Shown: in pieces, positions 54,565-63,181 of the stretch | Numbering within the stretch: the stretch's first letter is position 1 | How the letters are laid out: each line of letters starts with the position of its first letter | Assembly (NCBI RefSeq): GCF_016406145.1 | Contig: NZ_CP066306.1 | Span: 1,364,001-1,428,000, forward strand | From: Pseudomonas putida | GTDB taxonomy: Bacteria > Pseudomonadota > Gammaproteobacteria > Pseudomonadales > Pseudomonadaceae | Direction of reading: 5' to 3' | DNA: 64,000 nucleotides | Notes under the pieces: generated by a model | What the model was told of the DNA's origin: nothing | The model's database searches: none | The model's input: only the letters and a program-made list of their open reading frames with translations | Position numbers and translations under genes: made by a program

Positions 54565-54996
54565 ATGAGTGCAAAATCAGTACGCAACAGTTTATCGTTG
54601 TTGGCGGTGGCAGGGTTGAGCATTACTGCCCATGCCGAGAATAACTTGGCAACGGTGATTGTCGATAATAAAACAAGTGCCGCAGCCAGTTACACCTATG
54701 AGCACATGTCGGGTACGTCACAGCCGGTCATGGGTGAAGTGAATGCCCGCCAGAACAGAGTGTTTTTAGTTACAAGCTTTGCTGATTCAATTTCGGGCAT
54801 GCGCTTTGTGTACGCATCCGGTAGTAAAAAGTGTCGTTTCTCCGTATCGCATACTGCGCCACCACCACGCTATATACCCACCTGGAAAAAGGATGCTGTT
54901 TCGATCGGGTCATCGCGCGCAACTTGTACGGTGAAGATGGAAAGGATAGGAACGCAAATGCCTTATCACTACACGGTGAGGTTCACTATTCAATGA
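54565..54996 (+). CDS. Small secreted protein of unknown function
   Basis: A 143-residue protein with a signal peptide (SLSLLAVAGLSITAHA, cleavage near residue 22). The mature part is rich in Ser, Thr and Tyr with two cysteines that could form a disulphide (KKCRFSV and RATCTVK), and has a beta-like pattern. GC content is clearly lower than in neighbouring genes. ATG 54565 is used rather than upstream frames because it places the signal peptide at the N-terminus. Not recognised. Confidence 0.65.
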   Translation: MSAKSVRNSLSLLAVAGLSITAHAENNLATVIVDNKTSAAASYTYEHMSGTSQPVMGEVNARQNRVFLVTSFADSISGMRFVYASGSKKCRFSVSHTAPPPRYIPTWKKDAVSIGSSRATCTVKMERIGTQMPYHYTVRFTIQ

Positions 54997-55048
54997 ACCT
55001 CGCGGGGCGCCAGTGAAGGTGCCCCTCGATGAGCACCGAGGAACGCCC

Positions 55049-55786
55049 ATGAAAATTTTCAGCGTTAATGCCACGCCTGTCGTACGCCAGGAAAACATTC
55101 TGCTACCGCCCACAAAGTCGGAGGAGGGTACTGCACAACCAGGGTGCAAGGTGAGTTTGTCTGATGAGGCCCTTAACGACGCCAGAAACAAGGACGAGGT
55201 TCGAGCACTTCATGCACGGATCTATGGAACACCGTCGCTCGGGGATCGAATCAGTTATAGCTATCGAACACGGGGAGAAGAAAAATTCAAGAATGAGCCG
55301 CCTCCAGAAAATTACACGCCTGAACAGGCTGAACGCCACCGGCAAGCCCTGGATTATCTGGTAGGTATCGAAAAGCTCTCAGGGGTGGAGACTCAGTTTG
55401 AGGAAAACCCGTTTTGGGGGTTGGACCGCGCTCATCTAGTGGCAATCGAGCAGGATGAAAACAGTTATACCGAAGTGGAACGTTATGCGGCAGCTAGAGC
55501 AAAAACAGCATTGGACAATATTTTCTTCACACGTCTCAGCGACCATGCCTATAACACAGGCGACCTAAGACCCGTGTTCAAGGGATATCTTGAGTATCTG
55601 GATAACTTGACCGACGTCGAACGCCTCAATTTTCCAGCCGATGAACGTGAACGGGTAGCCGGTCTTTTAGCTCGTGCGCAAAGCGAATCTGGCAGCCTCC
55701 CCGAAGGCTTCTCCCTCTGGCAATACATGAACTGGGCCCCTGAAGGCCGCCTCGACCTCGAAGCGCTGCTGAACCCCGCGTCTTAG
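55049..55786 (+). CDS. Hypothetical protein, accessory
   Basis: A 245-residue soluble, mostly helical acidic protein with VSLSDEALNDARNKDEVRAL, NYTPEQAERHRQALDYLVG and LTDVERLNFPADERERVAGL. No signal peptide. GAGGAACG lies before ATG 55049. It lies 52 bp after the secreted-protein gene and shares its low GC, so the pair was probably acquired together. Function unknown. Confidence 0.65.
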   Translation: MKIFSVNATPVVRQENILLPPTKSEEGTAQPGCKVSLSDEALNDARNKDEVRALHARIYGTPSLGDRISYSYRTRGEEKFKNEPPPENYTPEQAERHRQALDYLVGIEKLSGVETQFEENPFWGLDRAHLVAIEQDENSYTEVERYAAARAKTALDNIFFTRLSDHAYNTGDLRPVFKGYLEYLDNLTDVERLNFPADERERVAGLLARAQSESGSLPEGFSLWQYMNWAPEGRLDLEALLNPAS

Positions 55787-55794
55787 TCGGCAAC

Positions 55795-55819
55795 GCCCGC
55801 CCCCACTGAAGGGGCGGGC
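55795..55819. terminator. GC hairpin between convergent genes
   Basis: GCCCGCCCC-N7-GGGGCGGGC lies between the accessory gene and apeB; T tracts are weak on both sides. Confidence 0.6.
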
Positions 55820-55830
55820 ACTGCCGGCGG

Positions 55831-57120
55831 TCAGGGCAGTTCGCGGCTGCGGTAGAACGCGGTCAATACCTTCACCAGGTGCGCCAGATCATGGCTGCCG
55901 CACAGCTCACGGATCGAGTGCATGGCAAAGGTCGGCAGGCCGATATCGACCGTGCGCACGCCCAGGTGGCTAGCGGTGATCGGACCGATGGTCGAGCCGC
56001 AACCCATGTCGCTGCGCACCACGAAGCTCTGCACCGGCACTTCTTCGGCCATGCACAGGTGGCGGAAGAAGCCCGCGGTTTCGCTGTTGGTAGCGTAGCG
56101 CTGGTTGTTGTTGACCTTGATCACCGGCCCTGCATTGAGCTTGGGCCCGTGGTTGCCGTCATGCTTGTCGGCGTAGTTGGGGTGCACCCCGTGGGCATTG
56201 TCGGCCGAGACCATGAGCGAACGCTGGATGGTGCGCACATAAGTGTCGCCGTCCGGCAGCAGGCGCTGCAGGGTCTGCTCGAGCATCGGGCCGTCGGCGC
56301 CACAGGCCGAGCAGCTGCCGACTTCTTCGTGGTCGTTGCACACCAGCACACAGGTTTCGTCACTGTCAGCGGCCAGCAGCGCCTGCAGGCCGGCGTAGCA
56401 CGACAGCAGGTTGTCCAGGCGCGCCCCGGCGATGAAGTCACTGTTCAGGCCGATCAGTGCGGCGTCCTGGGTATCGTAGAAGCTCAGCTCGTAGTCCAGC
56501 ACCACGTCGGCGTTGAGCTGGTGTTCACGGGCAAGCTGCTCGGTGAGCAGGGCGCGGAAGTCGATGCGCTCATCGCCGGCCACCTGGGCCAGGATCGGCG
56601 GCAGTTCGTTCTGCGGGTTGATCTGCCAGCCTTCGTTGGCGGTGCGGTTGAGGTGGATCGCCAGGTTGGGAATGATAGCGATCGGCAGCTTGAAGTCGAT
56701 CAGCTGGCTTTCGACCTTGCCATCACGCCGGAAGGTCACGCGGCCGGCCAGCGACAGGTCACGGTCGAACCACGGCGCCAGCAGGGCGCCGCCGTAGACT
56801 TCCACACCCAACTGCAGGAAACCCTGGCGCTGCAGCTCCGGCTGCGGCTTGACCCGCAGGCACGGGCTGTCGGTGTGCGCACCGACCATGCGAATGCCAC
56901 CCTGCAGCGGCGCTTGTTTGCCCAGGTTGATGGCGATGATCGAAGAGTCGTTGCGGGTGACGTAGTAGCGGCCGCCAGGCACCGTGGCCCAACTGTCACG
57001 CTCGTCCAGGCGCTGGTAGCCGGCCGCCTCCAGGCGCAGGGCCAGGCTGGCGGTGGCGTGGAAGGGCGTAGGGGAGGCCTTGAGAAAATCGATCAGGCCG
57101 GTGTTCAGTGCTTCGCGCAT
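55831..57120 (-). CDS. apeB: M18-family aspartyl/general aminopeptidase
   Basis: A 429-residue zinc aminopeptidase. Signatures: [14 protein letters not shown] (metal His and Asp), [22 protein letters not shown] (metal and general-base glutamates), [17 protein letters not shown] and the C-terminal [19 protein letters not shown]. AspA/ApeB enzymes are cytosolic dodecamers. An array of heptad repeats lies upstream, before rluA ends. Confidence 0.94.
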
Positions 57121-57135
57121 AACTCACTCCAATTC

Positions 57136-57246
57136 GAGCTTCAAGCCGCAAGCTGCAAGCTTCAAGCAAGAGCAGGCCGCGTAGCAAGCTGCAACGCGGT
57201 CTGTTCTGGCTTTTCTTGCAGCTTGTCGCTTGAAGCTTGCAGCTTA
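57136..57246. repeat. Inverted pair of CAAGCTG heptad arrays (array C)
   Basis: Left 57136-57168 (GCTTCAAGCCGCAAGCTGCA and on), right 57215-57246 with the complement (TTGCAGCTTGTCGCTTGAAG and on). The right arm overlaps the rluA stop. The centre contains more CAAGCTGCAA units. Confidence 0.7.
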
Positions 57247-57879
57247 AAAAGGTGCAGGGCACTCGAACTTCAGCCGCTCCCCGGAAACCGGGTGGGTGAA
57301 GCTCAACATTGCCGCATGCAGGCACAACCGCTCATGTGCCGCCAGTGCCTCGGGGTTGGCATACAAACGGTCACCGAGCAGCGGGTGCCCGATCGACAGC
57401 ATGTGCACGCGCAACTGGTGCGAACGGCCGGTGATCGGCGTCAACTCAACCCGGCAGTGGTCGCCGCAACGCTCGAGGATGCGCCAGAAGGTCAGGGCGT
57501 GTTTGCCTTGCTCGTGGTCCACCACATGGCGTGGCTTGGTGGGCGGGTCATAGCGCAGGGGCAGGTCGATGCTGCCGCTGTCCAGCGCCGGCTGGCCCCA
57601 GCACAGGGCGGTGTAGGCCTTCTCGGTCTCGCGGTCGTGGAACTGGCGCGACAGCTCGCGGTGGCTGTCGGCATCGCGGGCCAGCAGGATGATGCCGGAG
57701 GTTTCCCAGTCCAGGCGGTGGACGATCAGCGCATCCGGGTAGCCGTTTTCCTGCAGGCGGGTGATCAGGCAGTCCTTGTTGTCATCGGCGCGGCCTGGCA
57801 CCGACAGCAGCAGGGTCGGCTTGTTGACCACCAGGATGGCGGCGTCTTCATGAAGGATCTGGACGTTCGACAGCGGCAT
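57244..57879 (-). CDS. rluA: Pseudouridine synthase, RluA family
   Basis: A 211-residue pseudouridine synthase with the catalytic aspartate motif HRLDWETSGI, KAYTALCWG, TPITGRSHQLRVHM and LLGDRLY. The short length without an S4 domain fits RluA, which modifies 23S rRNA U746 and tRNA U32. ATG 57879 was chosen because the conserved VQILHEDAAILVVNKP start follows; longer frames run through a REP element. Confidence 0.9.
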   Translation of the reverse strand: MPLSNVQILHEDAAILVVNKPTLLLSVPGRADDNKDCLITRLQENGYPDALIVHRLDWETSGIILLARDADSHRELSRQFHDRETEKAYTALCWGQPALDSGSIDLPLRYDPPTKPRHVVDHEQGKHALTFWRILERCGDHCRVELTPITGRSHQLRVHMLSIGHPLLGDRLYANPEALAAHERLCLHAAMLSFTHPVSGERLKFECPAPF

Positions 57880-57911
57880 TGCGGGTTCTCGGTCAAATCG
57901 GGGAAAACCAT

Positions 57912-57998
57912 TGGGGCCGCGTTGCGGCCCGATCCCGACACAAGGCCGCTCTCTGTAGGAGCGGCCTTGTGTCGCGAACGGGCTGCAAAGCAGCCCCA
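57912..57998. repeat. REP cluster, GTAGGAGCGGCC family
   Basis: GGGGCCGC-GTT-GCGGCCC, then GACACAAGGCCGCTC / GAGCGGCCTTGTGTC arms, then GGGCTGC-AAA-GCAGCCC. Located between rluA and minE. Confidence 0.8.
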
Positions 57999-58020
57999 AT
58001 GATCAAGCCAGTTCGCTGTA

Positions 58021-58275
58021 TCAGCGATCGGGCAGGGTGATGTTCAGCTCCAGGATCGAGCAACTGCCCTGGTTTTCCAGTTCGATGTGCACATCATCGC
58101 TGCCGATGTTCACATACTTGCGGATCACCTCGAGCAGCTCTTTCTGCAGTGCCGGCAGGTAGTCCGGTTCGCTGCGCTGGCCGCGCTCATGCGCCACGAT
58201 GATCTGTAGACGCTCTTTCGCCACCGACGCACTGGTCTGTTTCTGTCTGCCACGAAAGAAGTCAAAAAGGTTCAT
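58021..58275 (-). CDS. minE: Cell division topological specificity factor MinE
   Basis: An 84-residue MinE with N-terminal amphipathic [24 protein letters not shown] (membrane and MinD contact) and the topological domain [20 protein letters not shown]. It starts 3 bases after the minD stop. Confidence 0.96.
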   Translation of the reverse strand: MNLFDFFRGRQKQTSASVAKERLQIIVAHERGQRSEPDYLPALQKELLEVIRKYVNIGSDDVHIELENQGSCSILELNITLPDR

Positions 58276-58278
58276 GGT

Positions 58279-59091
58279 TTATTTGCTCCCGAAAATGCGC
58301 TCGAAGAATCCCTTCTTCTGTACATCGATGAAGCGCATCGGCTTCTCTTTGCCCAGCAGGCGGTCGACCGCATCGCTGTAGGCTTGGCCCGCATCGCTCT
58401 GATCATCGAGAATGACCGGGATACCTTGGTTGGACGCCTTGAGTACCGCCTGCGACTCCGGGATCACACCCTTGAGCTTGATCGACAGGATCTCTTCCAC
58501 GTCGGCCACGCTCAGCATTTCGCCCTTGACGACACGCTCGGGGTGGTAACGGGTGATCAGCAGGTGCTCCTTGATCGGCTCTTCGCCGTTTTCAGAGCGG
58601 CGCGACTTGCTCGACAGGATACCCAGCATACGGTCGGAGTCACGTACCGAAGACACTTCAGGGTTGGTCACGACGATGGCTTCGTCGGCGAAGTACATGG
58701 CCAGGTGCGCGCCTTTCTCGATACCCGCCGGCGAGTCGCAGATGACGTACTCGAACTGTTCTTTCAGGTCCATCAGTACCTTTTCGACGCCTTCCTGGGT
58801 CAGCGCGTCCTTGTCGCGGGTCTGGCTGGCGGCCAGCACGTACAGGTTCTCCAGGCGCTTGTCCTTGATCAGGGCCTGCTGCAGGTTGGCTTCACCGTTG
58901 ACCACGTTGACGAAGTCGTAAACCACGCGGCGCTCGCAGCCCATGATCAGGTCGAGGTTACGCAGCCCCACGTCGAAGTCGACGATGACCGTCTTGTGGC
59001 CGCGCAGAGCGAGGCCGGTGCCGATGGCGGCGCTGGTGGTGGTCTTGCCCACCCCCCCCTTGCCGGAAGTAACGACGAGAATCTTGGCCAA
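58279..59091 (-). CDS. minD: Septum-site-determining ATPase MinD
   Basis: A 270-residue ATPase with a deviant Walker A at residues 10-18 (GKGGVGKTT), VIVDFDVGLRNLDL, CDSPAGIEKGA, and a C-terminal amphipathic membrane-targeting helix (FFERIFGSK). It recruits MinC and oscillates with MinE. Second gene of minCDE; 99 bp after minC. Confidence 0.97.
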   Translation of the reverse strand: MAKILVVTSGKGGVGKTTTSAAIGTGLALRGHKTVIVDFDVGLRNLDLIMGCERRVVYDFVNVVNGEANLQQALIKDKRLENLYVLAASQTRDKDALTQEGVEKVLMDLKEQFEYVICDSPAGIEKGAHLAMYFADEAIVVTNPEVSSVRDSDRMLGILSSKSRRSENGEEPIKEHLLITRYHPERVVKGEMLSVADVEEILSIKLKGVIPESQAVLKASNQGIPVILDDQSDAGQAYSDAVDRLLGKEKPMRFIDVQKKGFFERIFGSK

Positions 59092-59190
59092 GGTGTTTCA
59101 CCCCTAAATAAGTCGGGACAGGCGTCCCAGCAAAATGCAAAAAACGGCAACAGGTAAAAAAGTTGCTCTAAAAATGACCGCAAGTATCCG

Positions 59191-59928
59191 TTAAAGACGG
59201 GTGATGTTCAACACGTCACCGGACAGGCTGACTTGCACGCCGCCGCCCCACAGCGGGTCGCGGCGCAGGTCCTCGCAGACCTTGTACTGACCAGCGATTG
59301 AGACCATTTCGGCGGTCATCTGCTGGCAGAAGATACGGGCCTTGGTGTTGCCTTTGATGCCGGCCAGGGCGCGGCCGCGCATGGCGCCGTACACATGGAT
59401 GTTGCCATCGGCAAGAAGTTCCGCACCCGGGCTGACTGAGGCTGTGACCACCAGGTCGCCACCCTGAGCATAGATCTGCTGGCCGCCACGCACAGGCGAG
59501 GTGATGATCCGGGTCGGGCGGATTTGCGGCTCTGCGGCGGGCGCCGGCTCGGGCTTTTTCACTTCCGGCTCCGGCTCCAGCGGCCGCTCACGGGCGCCGG
59601 AGGGCGGCAATACCGGCAGGTCGATGGCGATCGCGGCAGCGATGTCCTCGATGCGGCTGGCACGGATCGCCAGGGTCCGCAGGCCGTGGTGACGGCAGAT
59701 GCGCATCAGCCCGGGCAGGTCGATCGCCCCTTCGTCGGCCGGCAGCTTGTCCAGCGCCAGCACCAACGGTGTGTTGCTGAAAAAATTGGGGGCTTGGGCC
59801 ACTTTCGCCGCCAGCTGGCGGTCGAGGGCTTCAAGGTCGTTGCGCCCCAGCTCCAGCACAGTGATGGCGAGCATGCTGCCCTTGAGCTGGAACACGGAGG
59901 CGGTGTCGGGTGTGTGGTTTGGGCTCAT
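59191..59928 (-). CDS. minC: Septum formation inhibitor MinC
   Basis: A 245-residue inhibitor of FtsZ assembly: N-terminal domain ([30 protein letters not shown]), a Pro/Glu-rich linker (about residues 125-145) and a C-terminal beta-helix domain ([41 protein letters not shown]). ATG 59928 is chosen; the in-frame ATG at 59937 gives three more residues, and neither has a clear Shine-Dalgarno. It is divergent from lpxL. Confidence 0.95.
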   Translation of the reverse strand: MSPNHTPDTASVFQLKGSMLAITVLELGRNDLEALDRQLAAKVAQAPNFFSNTPLVLALDKLPADEGAIDLPGLMRICRHHGLRTLAIRASRIEDIAAAIAIDLPVLPPSGARERPLEPEPEVKKPEPAPAAEPQIRPTRIITSPVRGGQQIYAQGGDLVVTASVSPGAELLADGNIHVYGAMRGRALAGIKGNTKARIFCQQMTAEMVSIAGQYKVCEDLRRDPLWGGGVQVSLSGDVLNITRL

Positions 59929-59983
59929 GGTCTGCATAGACGGCTTGTTGCGAAAAAAGTGCCCTGACTTATAACGATAAGAC

Positions 59984-60000
59984 CGGTTGGCCGCAACCGG
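59984..60000. promoter_or_regulatory. Short inverted repeat between divergent minC and lpxL
   Basis: CCGGTTG-GCCG-CAACCGG lies at about 59983-60000. TAGAAT at about 60014-60019 could be the -10 of the lpxL promoter. The binding factor is unknown. Confidence 0.4.
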
Positions 60001-60048
60001 CGCCGATCCGATGTAGAATGCTCGGCCTTTGACTTACCGGAAGCTTCA

Positions 60049-60984
60049 ATGGAACGCCCGCGTTTTCGTCCCTATTTCCTTCACCCCAGGTTCTGGGGCC
60101 TGTGGCTGGGCCTGGGCCTGCTGTGGCTGGTGGTGCAATTGCCCTACCGCGCCCTGTTGTGGCTTGGCGCTGCCCTGGGCGCGCTGATGTACCGGGTGGC
60201 CGGTGAGCGCCGACGCATCGCTGCACGCAACCTGGAACTGTGTTTCCCCGAGATGTCCGTCGACGAACGGCGCCGTTTGCTGAAGGCGAATTTCGCCTCC
60301 ACCGGCATCGCTTTCTTCGAAATGGCCATGAGCTGGTGGTGGCCCAAGGCCAGGCTGGCGCGCCTGGCGCACATCGAGGGCCTCGAGCACCTGCAAGCCG
60401 CGCAACAGGCCGGGCAGGGCGCGATCCTCATGGCTGTGCATTTCACCACCCTGGAGATCGGCGCCGCGTTGCTGGGCCAGGTGCACACCATCGACGGCAT
60501 GTACCGCGAGCATGGCAATCCGCTGTTCGACTTCATCCAGCGCAGCGGCCGTGAGCGCCACAACCTCGATTCGCTGGCGGTGGAGCGTGAAGACGTGCGC
60601 GGCATGCTTAAACTGCTGCGCGCCGGCCGCGCCATCTGGTATGCGCCCGACCAGGACTACGGCGCCAAGCAGAGCCTGTTCGTGCCGTTGTTCGGCATCC
60701 AGGCGGCGACGGTTACCGCCACCACCAAGTTCGCCCGCCTGGGCAAGGCACAGGTCATTCCCTTCACCCAGAAGCGCCTGGAGGATGGCAGTGGCTATCG
60801 CCTGGTGATCCACCCGCCGCTGGAGAGCTTCCCCGGTGAAAGCGAAGAGGCCGATTGCCTGCGCATCAACCAGTGGATCGAAGGCGTGTTGCGCGAGTGC
60901 CCCGAGCAATACCTGTGGGCGCACCGGCGCTTCAAGTCGCGGCCTGAAGGTGCGCCGCGGCTGTATGAAAAGAAAAAACGCTGA
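60049..60984 (+). CDS. lpxL: Lipid A secondary acyltransferase (LpxL/HtrB family)
   Basis: A 311-residue inner-membrane acyltransferase that adds a secondary acyl chain to Kdo2-lipid IVA or to the lipid A precursor. It has an N-terminal membrane helix (GLWLGLGLLWLVVQLP), the HxxxxE catalytic motif AVHFTTLEIG (His131, Glu136), GMYREHGNPLFDFIQ, and WYAPDQDYG. Pseudomonads have two such paralogues (htrB1/htrB2), and which one this is cannot be decided here. Confidence 0.92.
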   Translation: MERPRFRPYFLHPRFWGLWLGLGLLWLVVQLPYRALLWLGAALGALMYRVAGERRRIAARNLELCFPEMSVDERRRLLKANFASTGIAFFEMAMSWWWPKARLARLAHIEGLEHLQAAQQAGQGAILMAVHFTTLEIGAALLGQVHTIDGMYREHGNPLFDFIQRSGRERHNLDSLAVEREDVRGMLKLLRAGRAIWYAPDQDYGAKQSLFVPLFGIQAATVTATTKFARLGKAQVIPFTQKRLEDGSGYRLVIHPPLESFPGESEEADCLRINQWIEGVLRECPEQYLWAHRRFKSRPEGAPRLYEKKKR

Positions 60985-61050
60985 TCATGTGGGCGCCGGC
61001 CTGCCGGCGATGAGGCCAGCACTGGCAGTAAAAGATGCAGGGAGCAAGAC

Positions 61051-62199
61051 ATGGCCCCACCCCCCACCACCGGCCTGATCCTCTCTGGCGGCGGTGCCCG
61101 CGCCGCCTATCAGGTTGGCGTTCTGGCCGGCATCGCCGAGCTGCTGCCTGCCGGCGCTGCCAACCCCTTCCCGGTGATTGTCGGTACCTCGGCCGGCGCC
61201 ATCAATGCCGTGACCCTGGCCAGTGGCGCAATGCGCTTCAGCGAGGCGGTGCAACGGCTCACCACCTTCTGGCAGAACCTGGGCAGCCACCTGGTGTTGC
61301 GCAGCGACTGGCCCGGTGTAATCCGCCAGGCCAGCCGCTTTGTCGGCCACAGCCTGCTGGGGCTGGGTGGCCAGGCACCGGTTGCCCTGCTCGACAGCAG
61401 CCCGCTGCGCGGCTTGCTGCAGTCGCACATTGACCTCGATGGCATTACCCATGCCCTGGCCAGCGAGCAACTGCGCGCGGTGGCGGTTACCGCATTCGGC
61501 TACGAGTCTGGCCAGGCAGTGACCTTCTATCAGGGCCGCGGCACCATTGACGCCTGGCTACGCCACCGCCGCCTCGGCGTGCCCACGCCGTTGACCGTTG
61601 ACCACTTGTTGGCCAGCTCGGCTATCCCGCTGCTGTTCGCCCCGGTTCGGCTCGGCGACGAGTATTACGGCGACGGCGCGGTACGCCAGTCGGCGCCGAT
61701 CAGCCCGGCCCTGCACCTGGGGGCCAGCCGCGTGCTGGTGGTCGGCGTCAGCGGCAACCCGCAGCGGCCAGCGCCGCCGCTGCCGACCCAGCGCGTGTTC
61801 AGTGGCCATCAGCCAAGCCTGGCGCAGATCGCTGGGCATATGCTTAACAGCACGTTCATCGACAGCCTGGAAGGCGATATCGAGCTGTTGCAGCGTTTGA
61901 ACCACCTCAGCCGCCTGCTGCCGGCCCACCTGGATGCGCGACGCCTGGGCCTGGCGCCGATCGAGGTGCTGGTGGTGGCGCCCAGCCAGCCGCTGGACGA
62001 AATTGCCGCGCGGCATCGGCGCGAGCTGCCGGCGGCGCTGCGCTTGTTCCTGCGCGGGCCGGGGGCGACGCGGACCAGCGGGGCTGGGGTGTTGAGCTAC
62101 TTGCTGTTCGAAGCCAGCTATTGCAGCGAGCTGATCGAGCTGGGGCGGCGGGATGCGCTGGCCAAGCGGCGGGAGCTGGAGCAGTTTCTGGGGGTGTAA
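61051..62199 (+). CDS. Patatin-like phospholipase
   Basis: A 382-residue cytosolic or membrane-linked lipid hydrolase. It has the oxyanion LILSGGGARAAYQVG, the nucleophile VGTSAGAI (Ser47) and the catalytic aspartate in YGDGAVRQ (DGA/G). It resembles RssA-type proteins extended at the C-terminus. GGGAGC precedes ATG 61051. It lies 66 bp after lpxL on the same strand. Confidence 0.9.
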   Translation: MAPPPTTGLILSGGGARAAYQVGVLAGIAELLPAGAANPFPVIVGTSAGAINAVTLASGAMRFSEAVQRLTTFWQNLGSHLVLRSDWPGVIRQASRFVGHSLLGLGGQAPVALLDSSPLRGLLQSHIDLDGITHALASEQLRAVAVTAFGYESGQAVTFYQGRGTIDAWLRHRRLGVPTPLTVDHLLASSAIPLLFAPVRLGDEYYGDGAVRQSAPISPALHLGASRVLVVGVSGNPQRPAPPLPTQRVFSGHQPSLAQIAGHMLNSTFIDSLEGDIELLQRLNHLSRLLPAHLDARRLGLAPIEVLVVAPSQPLDEIAARHRRELPAALRLFLRGPGATRTSGAGVLSYLLFEASYCSELIELGRRDALAKRRELEQFLGV

Positions 62200-62220
62200 C
62201 CGAACCTACGCGAACGGCGC

Positions 62221-62335
62221 GTAGGAGCGGCCTTGTGTCGCGAAAGGGCCGCAAAGCGGCCCCATCGATAGTTGCAGCGCCGCTGAAAACCTGGGGCCGC
62301 TGTGCGGCCCTTTCGCGACACGAGGCCGCTCCTAC
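62221..62335. repeat. REP pair, GTAGGAGCGGCC family
   Basis: Left copy 62221-62263, right inverted copy 62294-62335; each has the GTAGGAGCGGCC arm and the GGGCCGC hairpin. It separates convergent patatin and mlaA genes. Confidence 0.85.
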
Positions 62336-62356
62336 AGCGGTTGTGCAGGCAGTAAA

Positions 62357-63181
62357 TTATTCGGCAATCTGCAACTTGCGCGACTGGGTATACACATACC
62401 GAACCTTCTCGTACTCGAACGGCGAGTTGAGCTGGCCGTAGCGGAATTTGGTGGTGTAGCGCTTGTCCACCGCGCGCAGCAGGAAAATTTCCGGATGATC
62501 GGTGCTGACCTCGGCCATATTCAGGTAATTGATCGCCTGTTCGCCGGCGTAATCCACCACCACCCCGGTGGTATCGCGCAAGTTGGATGGCCCCAGTACC
62601 GGCAGCATGATGTACGGCCCATCAGGCACGCCATAGAACCCCAATGTCTGGCCAAAATCCTCGCTCTGGCGCGGCAGGCCCATCTTGGTCGCCGGGTCCC
62701 ATAGCCCACCCACACCGATGATGGTATTGAACATCAGCCGTGCGGTGATCTCTGCCGAACGCTTTGCCTTTAGCTGCAGCACGCTGTTGAACAGGTTCGG
62801 CACATCGCCCAGGTTATTGAAGAAATTGCTCACCCCGGTGCGCACGAACCTGGGTGTGACGTACTGGTAGCCATCCACCAGCGGCAGCAGCACCCACTGG
62901 TCCAGGCGGTAATTGAAGTGGTAGATGCGCCGGTTCAGCGACTCCAGCGGGTCGTATATGTTGAGCGCCGCCAGGGTGGAGCGCTCGAATTCGCGCTGGT
63001 CCAGGCCTGGGTTGAATTTCAGTTCGCGCAGCGGGTCGATGAAGCCGTCGGCTTCGGGGGCCAAGGGTTCGGCGGTTACCTGAGGGTCGGACTCGATCAC
63101 GCTGGTGCGCGGCGCGGTTTCCGCGGCCAGGGCATTGCCGGCAAACAGCAGGGCGGTGGCGAAGAGGAATTTGTTAACCAC
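62357..63181 (-). CDS. mlaA: MlaA/VacJ-family outer membrane lipid-asymmetry protein
   Basis: A 274-residue MlaA-family protein with NIYDPLESLNRRIYHFNYRLDQ, GVSNFFNNLGDVPNLFNSVLQ, ARLMFNTIIGVGGLWDPA, TLGFYGVPDGPYIMLPVLGPS. MlaA removes mislocalised phospholipids from the outer leaflet. The N-terminus KFLFATALLFAGNALAAETA is a signal peptide without a lipobox cysteine, unlike E. coli MlaA. GTG 63181 is the best start: it overlaps the upstream hydrolase stop by 8 bp. Confidence 0.9.
   Translation of the reverse strand: MVNKFLFATALLFAGNALAAETAPRTSVIESDPQVTAEPLAPEADGFIDPLRELKFNPGLDQREFERSTLAALNIYDPLESLNRRIYHFNYRLDQWVLLPLVDGYQYVTPRFVRTGVSNFFNNLGDVPNLFNSVLQLKAKRSAEITARLMFNTIIGVGGLWDPATKMGLPRQSEDFGQTLGFYGVPDGPYIMLPVLGPSNLRDTTGVVVDYAGEQAINYLNMAEVSTDHPEIFLLRAVDKRYTTKFRYGQLNSPFEYEKVRYVYTQSRKLQIAE

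Noticed and set aside
26875..57246. CAAGCTG heptad arrays as CRISPR-like repeats
   Set aside because: Units are 7 bp with no unique spacers and no cas genes; they are simple inverted arrays.
55879..58002. Long plus-strand open frame (707 codons) opposite apeB and rluA
   Set aside because: It runs across two real genes, heptad repeats and a REP cluster.
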